Assembly (NCBI GenBank): GCA_015183035.1
Contig: JACZZP010000010.1
Coordinates: 372,001 to 436,000, forward strand
DNA: 64,000 nt
DNA from: Meloidogyne chitwoodi
Taxonomy: Eukaryota > Nematoda > Chromadorea > Rhabditida > Meloidogynidae
Direction of reading: 5' to 3'
Shown piece after piece: positions 11,901 to 24,700 of this stretch (positions are counted from its first letter, which is position 1; each line of letters opens with the position of its first letter). A program made the position numbers and the translations under genes. Under the pieces are notes generated by a model. That model ran no database searches. It had not been told where the DNA came from and worked only from the letters and a program-made list of their open reading frames with translations.

Positions 11901-12398
11901 GAAAAATAGTTCCGGAAAAATAGTTCAGGATAAAAAGCCGGATAAAAAATTCCGGAAAAAAGATTCCGGAAAAAAGTTCCGGAAAAAATGTCCCGGAAAA
12001 AAACGTTCGGGAAAAAATGTCCAGGAAAATAAATAAAATAATTAAAAATAATATAAAAAATGTTCTATTTAATTATTTTCTTACCAAATAACACGTTCAA
12101 ATAAAGCAAGAGTTATTTCAGGTTTTTCCCATAATAAAGAATTAATTAAATGAGTTTTGCCAGATCCAGGCATTCCACAAATTAAAAACCAATTATTTTC
12201 TTTAAAAAAATATTTTTTTTAATTTTTTAATTTTTTTTAATTAAAAAAATTAAATTAATAACCTGAATTAAAACAAAAATTTTCTATTCTCTCAGAAAGT
12301 TTGTCCAAAAGTTTGTGTCTAAGAACGCTTCGCTTTCTTCGCATTGGTACTCTGCCAATGCTTAATAAATGCATCTGTTCTGATGAAATAAGGTCCAT
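8910..12398 (-). CDS. ced-4: CED-4-like (Apaf-1 family) apoptosis ATPase, no CARD seen
   Basis: Twelve exons: 12263-12398, 12085-12199, 11492-11705, 11376-11444, 11185-11325, 10759-10862, 10543-10660, 10430-10501, 9769-9905, 9654-9726, 9123-9305 and 8910-9026 (492 aa, in frame). CED-4 assembles the apoptosome that activates the caspase CED-3. Seen: P-loop GMPGSGKT in exon 2; Walker B-like LLILDG in exon 4; sensor region KILATST in exon 5 where CED-4 has LVTTRD; then helical and winged-helix segments matching CED-4 in order: IIEKTGGNLALIEKL, FTCNTAYTFNNLEDSIKQC, DESLCLSFDFCSVLEPSG, LIWPLDICGNE and YFRLQPIIHNFLLHS. The first Met aligns to the linker just after the CARD of CED-4, and an acceptor-like TTTTAAAG lies just upstream, so a CARD exon may exist further upstream, although I could not find one. 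A GC-rich repeat lies in the 9306-9653 intron. Confidence 0.8.
9398..9565. repeat. GC-rich dispersed repeat, copy 1
   Basis: An island of C/G runs (GTCCCCG, AACGGGGAACGGGGAC, GCCGGGAAGCGGGG) in an otherwise AT-rich intron of the CED-4-like gene. It aligns by eye with 18770-18935 in the same orientation and with 20448-20612 and 23034-23192 in the opposite orientation. Confidence 0.8.
11848..12030. repeat. TTCCGGAAAAAAG minisatellite
   Basis: About 13 tandem, slightly diverged copies of a 13-14 bp unit whose core TTCCGGAA is an 8-bp palindrome. It lies in intron 2 of the CED-4-like gene. An open frame across it (Lys/Gly/Pro-rich) is a by-product of the repeat. Confidence 0.85.
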
Positions 12399-15300
12399 AT
12401 TCTCTTTAAAATTATTTTTGAAATTTTTTGAATTTTTTTAGAATTTTTTTGGAATTTTTTTTGGAAATTTCCAAGGAAATAGCTTTGGTCAAATTTAAAA
12501 AAATCAATAAATGCCTAGAATAAATGCGGATAAATTAAAAATGTTTTTTTTTCTTTGTCATAGACCTAGTGAATGTATTTTAGACGAAAAAATGATGAAA
12601 AGATGAGAAAAAAGGATGGAAGATGTGTGGTTGTGTGACGACCTTAGTAGTGGAAAAGGAGAAGGTCATTTATTTATTTTTTATTTTCTATTGGTCTCAG
12701 AGCCAAAAAATAAATAATTCTCTGCAGGTAAAATAACCAATGTTCTCTATTTTAATATTTTTTTTTTAAATTAAATAAATTGATATAAATTATTTTTTAA
12801 CTAGAAGGTCTAGAAAATGCTTAAATCAAATTCTAATTAAACAATTTTAATTTTTGGAAAATTATTTAATTTTCCAAATTAATTCAAATCAAATTCAAAT
12901 AATTGAAGGAAAAAAAATTTGATAAAAAATTTTTTGAGAAAATTTTAATTTTTCCAATCTCTAGTTATGACCATTGTAGGTATGCGCAACGAAAATTAAA
13001 AAAACATTTCTCATCTTTTCATTATTATCAAAAATTAAAATTATTAAAAATCAAAAGTTTAGACACTTGTTTAACTTAATTTAATTACTGGGCGAAATTA
13101 TAGGCCCTAATTCTACAAGAAAATTAATTCAAATTTGGGCACCCTAAAAATTCAAAAAATGAATATATCTTTGCCCTGGATAAATAAATATCTGTGATCA
13201 TTGCCCTGTCTAATACTTCTATATTTTATACATTTTATAATATTTAATTTTTAGTAAAATTATTTAAATTTTTATTTAAAAAAATTTTTTCGAGTTTGGT
13301 GTAAGGCAGTTAAAAAAGGAAGAGATTAAATTTTGCATAAATTTAGAAAAAAATTTTTTTATTTTTAATCAACACTAAATCATTCAACCAAACACATTTA
13401 GTAAATTTAAAAATAAAAAAGAGGCTATTTTTTCTCTTTTTTTAATTTTTTCCTATTTTTTTTTTAATCCCTCCTATTATTCGAGACTGTCACCTCTTCC
13501 CTATATTAATTTTTAAAAAAAAAATAAATATTTATTTTTAAAAAATATTTTTATTTTTTACTTGTTTTGTAAATAAATTATTAAATAAATTTATTTATTT
13601 ATTTTTATTAAATTTGTTTCTTCTTTTCTCTCATATTTTATTCTCTTCTGTTCCAATAGTTCCGCTATATTTGCGCAAAAAATTAAAAAATGTGAACATA
13701 TTTTTACATTTTTTATTTTTAAAAATATGACTGATTAGGTCATGGGAAACTTTTTTATTAATTAAAAAGATCCTTAAAAACAATGCTTTTTTTATTTTTT
13801 TGTCTATTTTCTTTATTTTCTAATTTTTGTTTTTTGACCAAATTAATTAATTTAAAAAATGATTGATTATTTTTTTTTAATAAAAATTAAACACTTTAAT
13901 ATATTTTTTTACTTTTTTTATTGTTTTAAATTAAAAAAGAAAAAATAAAGAAATTAAAAATTAATTTAAAGAGTTTACCCTTTCGTTTATACGCCTGTGT
14001 GAGTGTTTAAGTTTCAAAAAGTTGTGAAATTTTGTTGTTTTTATATGATTAAAAATTTTATTAAATTTATTAAATTACTAAATTTAATTTAAAAAAAAAA
14101 TTAATTTGAAAAAAAAATTAATTTTTTTAATGTTAAATTTTCTTGAAATTTGCAACAAAAGTCCGCAAATTTTGTCCGCAAGTAATAAAATATTTAAAAT
14201 AATTTTACTTTTCTTAAATAATTTAAATATATATTTTACATAGTATTATAATATTGTAGAAAAGATTTTTTTTTAATTTTATTGAGTCCAAAATAAAATT
14301 AAAATAATTAAATAATTGCAGACATAACTTGCGGACTTTTTAATTTATTTATGTTACTGCCTTAAAAAATTAAAAAAAAAATTCTAAAAAATTCTAAAAA
14401 ATCTAGAAAAATCTAAAAATTGATTCTTACCCTTTTTTACTCTTTTCCTTATTTAAATAAATAAAAATAAAAATAAATATATACATTTCCCGCACTTTTA
14501 TAGCTTTTCAAGAGCCTCTCTTAATGCTCTTTTTCTTTGATTTTATTTTTGTTTTCACTTTTTTGCTTAATATATATTTTTATATTTTTTTAATTCTGCT
14601 ATGTTGCATTTATTAAAAATAATTATCAATTAATTTATTAATTTATTTTTCTTATCAATTTTATTTTTTTAAAGAGAGGGCTAATCGTCCAATAAAATTA
14701 AATAAATAAATACATTTTATTTGAACATTTTTATTTAAAATATTTTTTTTTATTTTTTTGTATTTAAATAAATTCTCTATTCTCTCAATTGCTTTTATTT
14801 TTACACTCCTTTATTTTTTTTTTATTTTTTGAAAAAAGTGATGTTGTTTGAATTATATCAATAATAGTATTATCAATGCATTTTTAAATTTAATTTTATT
14901 TTTTATATTAAAAAATAATTTTTTTATTTTCTTCAATATGTAAGTTATTTTATTTTTTTTTTAATTTGAATTTTTAAAATTAAAAAAATTAATAATAATT
15001 TTAATTAATTTACCCCTCTAAAATACCCTTATAAAGAAAATGTTTAATAAATTAAATAAATTAAATATTTTTATAAAATTTATAAAATTATTATTTTATG
15101 TAAAACACTCTTTTTTATACACATAATCTACGTGGAATATATTTTTATTTTTTTTATTTTCATTTTTTATTATTCCAATAGAAAATTGTGTGTATGATTC
15201 ATTTTAAAATATTATTATTGCTTATAATTTTCTTCTTTTTTATTTTTATTTAAGTAATATTATATATATATTATTTTTTAAATTATATTTTATTTGTTTT

Positions 15301-15723
15301 ATTTAAATTTAAAAAAATTAAATTTAATTTTAAAAAAAATTTCTGACCGGACATTTGGGTCAATTTAAATTTAGGGGATTTAAAGTACTCTTATTTGACT
15401 CACTTTTATTTAAAAATATTTTAATAAAATTAATTAGCATATTTATACATACAAATAAAATAAATAAATATCAAAATTTAAAGAAAAATCCTCCAAAACT
15501 TGGAAAAAATCGCAGACATTTTCCCCTCCTTTTAATTTTTATAAAATTAAATTAATCTGAATAGGAAAAAAATAAATAATTATTTTTAAAATTAAATTAA
15601 TTAATTAATTAATTTTAGAAATTAAAAAAAAAATTTTTTTTAATAATTTAAAAATTGACAAAAAAAAAATAATTAAATAATTAAAATAATTTTAGAAAAT
15701 CAAAAAAAAATTAAATAAATAAA
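12399..15723. other. Divergent intergenic region between CED-4-like and NHERF genes
   Basis: About 3.3 kb, mostly A/T runs. It must hold both promoters and any upstream CED-4 exon. The only non-trivial stretches are 12560-12660 (mixed composition), 13080-13215 and an inverted pair at 14155-14185 / 14325-14345 (AAGTCCGCAA type). No convincing coding exon; a short CARD-like reading at 12455-12515 lacks a donor site. Confidence 0.5.
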
Positions 15724-18700
15724 ATGGAAGAATTAAATAATTTACCAAACCCTCGTATTTGTATTTTAAACAAATCTTTTGGAATTAATGAATATGGCTT
15801 TGATTTACATGCAGAAATAGGCAAAGGACAGTTTGTTGGGGCTGTGGATATTGGCAGTCCTGCAGAAGTTTTTTTTTTATTTTTTTTATTTTTTAAAATT
15901 AATTAGATTTCTGGTCTACGACCCTTAGATCATATTTTGGCAGTAAATGGTGAATCTATTGAAGGATTATCTCATAAAGAGGTTTTTTAATTAAATTAAA
16001 TTACTCTTTATTTACCCTAAATATTTTATTTTTTTTATTTATTTAATTTAAAAAAAAATATTTTTGTGCCTGTCTATTAAAGAGGGGGTTCTTTTATTAT
16101 TTTTTTACTTTAATTTAATTGTCAAACACAATTTAGAATTTATTTTTTAAAAATCGTTTAAAGGGGTAAGAGACGATTCAGAGTAGCCGTTTGTTTTTGG
16201 CCATAACTTTTTTTTAAATAAACTAATCTGATCGGTCCAATTGATAAAAAGACTTCACTTTTCGAGTTCTTTCGAATGATATAAAAATTATTTGAAAATG
16301 TTTAAAATGAAAAAAGTTATACAAAATACACTGAATCGTCCTTGCCTTTAAAGTGTCCTTTTATTTTAGGGGAAGACTTTAATTCAGTGGAACTTTAATT
16401 TTTAAAATACGGTATTTTCTCTTCTTTATTTGTTAGGTTGTACAACGCATAAAATCAAGTTCTATGGGTTGTTCTCTGCTTGTATTAGATGAGGAAGGAT
16501 ATATTTGGTTAATTTAATATTTTAAATAATTAATTAAAAAGAGTATTTTAAGGTGTTAAAATATTTAAATTTATTTTTAAAAAAAAATTAAAAAAAATTT
16601 TTTTTTTAATAAATTTAAATTTTTTTTAAGGGCAGAAGAACACAATTTATCTACTGAATATTTTATTAATAAAATTAATTTAAATAAATTTAAAAAAGAA
16701 GGAAATAATTTGGTTAGTTTGTTTAAATATTTTTTTATTTTTTTAAAATATTATAGGAAATTCCTATTGAACCAAAACAATTTGTTGAGAGTGGTCAGAT
16801 ATCACAAATTAATTCTCCTTTTTTAAGGGTTTGAATTTAAAAAAAAATTTTTTTAATTTTAATTTTGCTATGTTCCCTTACCTTTACCCCTCCCCTCTAC
16901 TACCCCCACTATCCAAAAAAAATTAAATTTAATTCTGGACACGAAAAAAAAATAATTTAAAATTAAAGATGCGGGGGGACTCTAGATACACATCATTTTA
17001 ATTTTTGGAAAAAAAAAATTTTGAAAAGAGAAAAAAATTTTTAATTGTTTTCCCCTTAGAAAAGGTTCGGGGCGTCGATTATTTAAAATTAAAAAAAAAA
17101 ATTTTTTTTGAAAAATGGACTGACTGACCGGGAACACTTAATTCTAACTAATAGATATTCAAACAGTGATTTTTTGAAATATTTATTTTTTTCAAAATTC
17201 TTTTTCTTTTATTTCCACCCACACTTTGCGTCGTTCTCTTCCCACAGCTGTATTTTATTTTTTAATTTTATTTTTTATTTTTTTAATTTTTAAAAAAAAT
17301 TCCAAACCTTTCCCCATTAAGGAATTTAAATTATATTATTTTAATTATTTTCTATACTTCTTTTTATAAAAAAGGAAAAAAAAGAAGAAGAAGAGATTTG
17401 TGGTGACTTTAGCTCTATTAGCCTTCCATTTAGTGGCTCTAACAACTCTCCCCCTTATTCTTCACCAAATAATCAACAACATTTATTTAATACAAATCAA
17501 ATTCCATTTAAAATGGGTGAAAAAGAAGAAAAAGAACTTTCTTACTTTGGGGTAAATTTTTTTTAATTTTTTAAATATTATTTAATAATTTTTAAAAATA
17601 TTTATTAATTCAAAAAATATATTAATTAATTCAATAAAATATTTTTTTACATTTTATCTATTTTTAAATATTTTATTAAAATATTTTTATATTTTTAAGT
17701 TTGAAAATTTCAATATTTTATTGAAAAAACGGAAAACTCCCGTTATAAGGTCACTTTTTTGGGAGAGAACCTTGTGTTGCTTAGGAACGTTTTAATTTAA
17801 TTTAAATGTTATTATAATTAAATTTAAGGGTTTTTAAGGATATTTCTTTGAAAAATAATTAAATAAGATTTTTCTAAGATTTTTTAAAATTTTTTAAAAA
17901 TTTTAGGATTTTTAAGAATTTTTAAAATTTTTAGGAATTAAAAAAAAAATTTTTTAAATATTTTTTAAATTTTTTTTAATATTCTAAAAGGCTATAAAAA
18001 ATTAAAATAAAATAAATTTAATAATATTTTTTATTTTTAAGAAAAAAAATTAAAAATACTCCCCTCGTTATAAATAAATTCAATAAATATTTATTATTTA
18101 TTTTATTTTAGATATTTATTTTTTTAAATATTGTCAAATAAATATTTAAATATTATTATTTACTTATTTTATAATACTAAGAGATTTGAATATTTTTTAT
18201 TATTTTTATTTTAATTTTGTTAATGTGCTCTCTTCTCTCAAAAGGGGGGAGTAAGCAAAGTCTCTCTTTTCAATAGTGGGGAGTAAGCAAAGTTTAGTGG
18301 TGTTATTTACACAATTTTTTATTTATTTTAATAAATTTCTATAAATTTTATTTTTTTTCGAAAAGTAAAAATTTTATAAATTTTAAAGAAAATAAAAATT
18401 CGAAAAAAAATTTTTAAATATTTTATTTAATTTTTTAAATAGTCACTTGTTATTTTATTTATTTACTCCTCTTTTCTCCCTTATAAAAATAAATAAAAAT
18501 AAATAAAATTGATAAGCATCATTTTTTTTATTATTCCACGTTTAAAAAGTTGGTTTGGTTTAAAATCGAAATTTGAAAAAAAAAATAAAATTATTATTTT
18601 TTTCTTTTTTAATTAAATTGACTTTTACTATTTTACTCTCCTTCTCTCTTTTTTTCTTTAATTTATTTTAGTATTCTAGCAGATCAGAATTTTTAAATAT

Positions 18701-21700
18701 TTCATTTCACAATTCTAAACATCCCAAAATTTCTGTTCCCATCTAATTATTTTTGTTATAATTCTCCGGGAACACACAGTCCGTCCCCGAGGGCGTGAAA
18801 GACTTTAACGGGGAACGGGGACAAAAACTGTCGCGGGAACGGGAGGAAATTATTATTTTCCCGGGAAAACAGGAGGGGGACACTTTTGTGATTTTTTGAG
18901 AGTCAAAAAATTCCCGGCGGGAAGCGGGGACGAACCTTACTTTTGTTTCCTTATAACTCTTAAATATTTTAGGGTTAATTCTTTCAAGGATTTGATGTTT
19001 TTTTATATTTTTAATTTTAGCTAATTCCCATTAAAATATATTTATAATAAGCTAAAAAAAATAAAAAAAAATTTCCAAAAAAATAAAAAAGATAAACAAA
19101 TAAAAAATAAAATAAAATAAAATCTTTTCTTTCTTCCTAAATATTTATTTTCCTTCAACAATTTTTATTTTTTTATTTTTCCCTTTTTTGTCCATTCTTT
19201 TCTCTTCTACTTAAAAAATAATATTATGGCCAAGAATTATAGAACACATTTTCTTCCTTCTCCTAATTTTTAGTTTTTACAAAAAAATTTTTTTTTGTAA
19301 AAATAAAGGTTTGCTTAGCTTTTACTTTCTTTTTAAGTAATATTTCCTTTTTTATTATTTTTTTCATTTTCTAAAAATTATCAAAACCTTTCAGCATGTT
19401 TTGCCTATTTTAGTATTAAAATTAAAAAGACAATGAAAAAAATATTTTTTTTATTATTTTGCGCTCATTTAATGTTTTTTTAGCAAAACGTTAATAAAAA
19501 AATCATTTGCCTTCAAAACAAAATTTTTTTTAAATTTTTTTAATAGATACAGGGTTACATACAGGTCGACCCAAAAGTAATTGGACACTTTAATTTAAAT
19601 AACTTTTTTTATACTTAATATTTTTTAATGAGTTTATACTCATTTTATAGCCCATTCAATTCTCTATTATTTAAAATAAATAGAATAAAATTATTTTACT
19701 TTTTTACAAATGATTTGACTACGCAAAAGAGGTGCATCTCTAAAATTTTCATTCGTGCGTCCGACGCTTTATCAATGCGTCGGACGCATGCATCTCTTAA
19801 ACTCTTAATATTTCTTAATCTTTATTTAATTCTCTATCTTTTCATCTTTGTTTTATCTCAATAACATAAGTTTAAATAAAGTTATGATTTTAATAAGCAG
19901 TGTCCTTTACTTTTGGGTCACCTGTAAATGGGACAAGAAAAAAATTTTTTTACAAAAAAGTTCAAGTTAAAAAGACGTAGTTTGAATAAAAAAGAGTTTT
20001 GAATAACCCTTTCCATTTATTATACCCAAAAATAACCCCCTCCCTTTGAAAATCTGTCCCAAAAATTGAATTTTTTGTCAACAATTTTATATGTTTTTCC
20101 CCTTAATAAAGGAATATTTTCTTTTAATAATTTAATTAAAAAATAAATTAATTATTTTAATATTTTTGCGCAATATTTTAAACAAAATAAAATTAGCACG
20201 ATCACTAATTAAAAAAAAAATAAAAAAAGAAGAACGTTTAATATATGAATCACCCTCTCTCTCCTCTCTTTTTAATTTTTAAAAATATATTTTGCTCTCT
20301 CAACTGTGTAAAAATTAATTTTTTGAGAAAAAGATTGCTATCATTTAATTAAATCACTGTTACATTTTTTCTTCTTTTTTTTTTATTTTTCTAGTTCCGA
20401 TTTTTAGTGTCAATTTCTTTTTTTTTGAAATTCCAAATAATGTTAGTGCTCGTCCCCGTTCCCGCCGAGGGTTTTGACAACTAAAAAATTACAAAAGGGT
20501 CCTCTATGTTTGTTCCCATCAATTAATAATCTCCCCCCGTTCGTCCCCGACAAAATTTCTCGTCCCCGTTCCCGTTAATGCCCTTCCCGCCGTGCGGGGG
20601 AAGCACTCTATTTTTTAATTTTTTTATCAGTAAAATCCGCATTTTTGCAACATCATTAGGTATCTCCTGACTATTTGCCTAACCCTTTTTTTAAATATAA
20701 AATGTTCAAAAATTATTAATATAAAAATAAAAATATTTAATTTTTATTTTAAGGATTTTTTATTTTTTTTTTTGACGTAAAAAAATAATCAATTACCAAA
20801 AAATTTTTTTTAGCACAGTGGGAGATTTTTTTAAATAATAAATAAAATATTTTCATTGAAAAAAAGGCAAAATTTCTTTGTCCAAAAAAAATTTTTTTTA
20901 TTAAAAAAAAATTTTTTATTAACCCTAGAATAAATATTAAAGACAAACTCCTTTATAGAGACATTTTAAGTCTAATAAAAATTTTAATTTATTTTTAATT
21001 TATTTATTTTATTAATTTCCTTTTTTTATTTTATTTTTTACCCTTTGTATGATTGCTTTATTCACATATATTTCCTAATCCAATTTATCATTTATTTTTA
21101 TTTTATTTTTCTTTTTTTATTGGCCATCTTCTCCTATATTTCTTCGATTTTCTATTTGCGCTAAAAATTAAATAAATAATATTTTATTTATTTATTTATT
21201 TATTTATAAGTAAATAATAAAATTTATTTTATTTTATAAAAATTAAATATTTAGCTTAAATTCAAATTTTTTTTTGATCAATTAATTTTAATTTAGCCTG
21301 TCAAAGCCTTGAAATATTTAAAAAAATTAAATAATTTTTTAATTTTAATTATTTTATTTTGTTTTAGCATTTTCCCGTTAAATATGCCTTATGATTAATT
21401 TATTTAATAAAATATTTTAATTCTCTAAAAATTAATTTAAATAAATTGATAATATTTAAATACTCCTCTATTTTAAAGCGATTTAATAAAATAAATAAAT
21501 TATATACATTTTTTGATAAAAAAAATTTAAAAATTATTTAAAAAATTAATTTTTTTATTTAAATAAATAAATTAATATTTAGGTATTTTTTAATAATATT
21601 TAGGTATTTTTTAATATTTTTTATTTTTTTTATAATTATTTTGCCCTAACAATTGAACACATTTTTAATAATAGACCATTAAAAATAAAATTCTTTTTAT

Positions 21701-24700
21701 TTTTGGGGTGGGAAAACTTTAAAAAAAAATATTTTTATATTTTTTGGGTCCTCCCCTTTTTTTTAAAAAAATATAAAATTTAAATAATTTTATTTTGCTT
21801 TTAAAACGATTTAATTAAAAACTGAACTCCCTAAAAATACCTTTTTGTCACAAAAAATATTTTTTTCTGTTTTGGAAAAATTAAAATTTATTTATTTTTT
21901 ATTTTTATTATATTTTGGCTTTTTTCTAACATTTCTAAAAAAAAAAAAAATTTTTTTTTCTTTTTATTTACTTATTTAATTATTTATAAAGTAGGTAGTG
22001 TCTCCTTGGTGAACGGCTGCGTTAAACTTTTTTTATTTTTTTTAATATTATTTTTGTTAATATATTTAAATAAAGCATTTATTAAGAAGCCTAAAAGAGT
22101 GTGTTAATTAATTAATAAAGAAAAAAAATTTTAAGAATTTTTTTAAATTTGTTTTTATTTTTAAAGTTAGATGTGTATGCAAAAATTAATAAATGTGTTA
22201 TTTATTTTTAATTTAATTAAAAAAAATATTATTTATTTAATTTATTTTTTCTATTTATCCTACGATTTTTTTTTTTTAATTTTTTTAAATTTTTTTTAAA
22301 TATTTTTAAATAAATTATTATTTTTTATTTTAATAATTAAAAAATAATTTTATTTGTATTTAGCTACACTTTTTTATTTTTTTTTAATTAATTAATTTTT
22401 AATTTAATTTTAGCACTCAGAAAAACAACAAAAATTAATAGACGACGAAAATAATAAAAATAAAAATACTATTTTTTCAAAAAATTCTTCTTTACAAAAA
22501 TATTCTGAAAAAAAACAAATTTCCCCTTCTTCTGCAGTCATTGGCCGACACACAGCTTTGCCTATTCTCCCCCCACCGAGCACTCTTTTATTAAATGGAC
22601 CTAAGCCTAGATTATGTCTTTTAGTTAAGAAAAGGTTAGAATTAATTATATTTTATTTAAAATTTATGAAAAAAAAAATTAAATTTTCAAAAAAATTTTT
22701 TAAAATTTTTTTGAAATTTTTTTTTGAAATTTTTTTGAAATTTTTTGAAAATTTTATTGAAAATTTTTTTATCAAAAAAATTTAAGACCAAGCCAAGAAT
22801 TCGGCTTCAGTTTACATGCCGAAGGCAATGGTCATTTTATTGGAGCTGTGGATTCTGATGGAATTGCGGAGAGGGCTGGACTGGTTATTTTTATTTAAAT
22901 TAATTTATTTTATTTATTTATTTAAATAATTAATTAATTTAAAGGTAACAGGTCAAAGAATAGTTGGGGTTAATGGACATTTGGTATTTCCAAATACTTC
23001 ACATATGGTATTAAATTAATTAATTAAATATTAGTGTTCGTCCCCGTTTTCCCGCCGGGCGGTTTTTCACTAAAAAAATTACAAAAGAGTCCCCCCTTTT
23101 GTTTCCCCGTCAATTTATAATCTTCCCCCCGTCTGTCCCCGTTAATATTTCTCGTCCCCGTTCCCCGTTAGTGCTCGTCCCCGCTCTACGGGAACAAAAA
23201 TTAATTTAATTTAATTAATTAATTAAATCAATTTTGTTCATATTTTAAAGGAAATTGTTCAAATAATTCAAAGAGAACCTTTACGTACTGAATTACTTGT
23301 TGCTGCTGAACAAGTTGATCGTTTTTATAAGGATTATGGACTTTGTTTGTTTTTTTATTTTTTTTTAAATTAAAAAAATATATTTTTTAAAAGAGAGTGT
23401 TTTAGTCATTGAAAAATAAAATTACAAAATGCCAGGAATTTAAAAAAATTAAAAAAAAAAAAATTTTTAGGCAGACATCCCATTTATTCGCAAAGAAAAA
23501 AATAACTTAAAAAACCTAAAAAATGGTTAAATTTTTTTTTTTAATTTTTAGAATTAAAAAATATTTTTTTCAGCATTCTCTTATGATTATATGCAATTTT
23601 ATGACTCAGAAACAAGCCATAGCAATGGAAAACCTCCTCCTCCCCCTTTAATAGGCGCAGCTGCGATTCGTTCTAAACAGACAACTTCTTCTGCTGTGAA
23701 AGTAAAAATTTAATTTTTTTTTTTTGAATATTTTTTTTTTTTTGAAAAAATTTTTAAATTTTTTTTGAAATTTTAATTTTTTAAAAAATTAAAAAAATTT
23801 TTTTTTAATTTTTTTAATTTATTTTTAATTAAAAAAATTTTTTTTTTTAATTTTTTAAAGACTCAAAACGGTGGTAACTACGAAAAAGGAAAATCAGTGC
23901 AAAGAAGTAGAAGTGGCAGTAGATCTGTTGAGAGAAATGTTTCTTCTAATAAAAATGTAAAAATATAATTTGTTAAATTTGTTTAATCCCTCAGTTGTGT
24001 CATTTTGTCTTTAAAATTAATTTTTTAATTTTTTTAAATTTAAGAACAGCACAGCTCTGCGTGGACGTGGTCATTCCCTTGGTAAACGCCCCCCAACACC
24101 TTCTAGCACTTATTTGGTAAAAAATTTTAACACTAATATTTCTTTAATTCTTTTTTTTATTTGCTTTAAAAAAAAATTTTTTTTGAGTAAAATCACGCTT
24201 TTTAACAATTTCTAGGCATAAATTTCACTTTTTTATGTTTTTTCACAAGTAAAAAATACTAATTTTTAAAAATAACATTAAATAATCTTAAATTAATCTT
24301 AAATTAATTTTATAAAAGTTTAAACTAAAATTTTGTGAAAAAAAGTCTAATAAAAAGAAGAGAAAAAGTCTCTGCCAGAGCATGTCTCTCTTCTTTTTCT
24401 ATACTATTTTTTTTGTCTGACGCAAACTTTTATTTAACTAATATTATTTATTTTTACAAAATTTCAAAAATAAAAAAGGACAGATTTTATATAATTTAAA
24501 AAATACAATTTTATTTAATTAAATTTAATTAGTCTTCTTCCCAACAAAGTAATGGTGGTGGACTTGTAGCTGTTCAAATTGAAAAACGTTCAGATAATAT
24601 GACTTCTATTGAAATTGGGGAGGTAAACTTTTATTTTAATTTAAAAAACAATTAAAAATTGGACAGATTGAAGACGTTGAAAATATTTCTGAACAAAACT

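Noticed and set aside
11779..12036. Lys/Gly/Pro-rich open frame of 85 codons
   Set aside because: It is the translation of the TTCCGGAAAAAAG minisatellite inside an intron of the CED-4-like gene on the other strand.
12455..12514. CARD-like reading just upstream of the CED-4-like gene
   Set aside because: No donor before the in-frame stop, and the similarity is to only about 16 residues; kept only as a note in the CED-4 finding.
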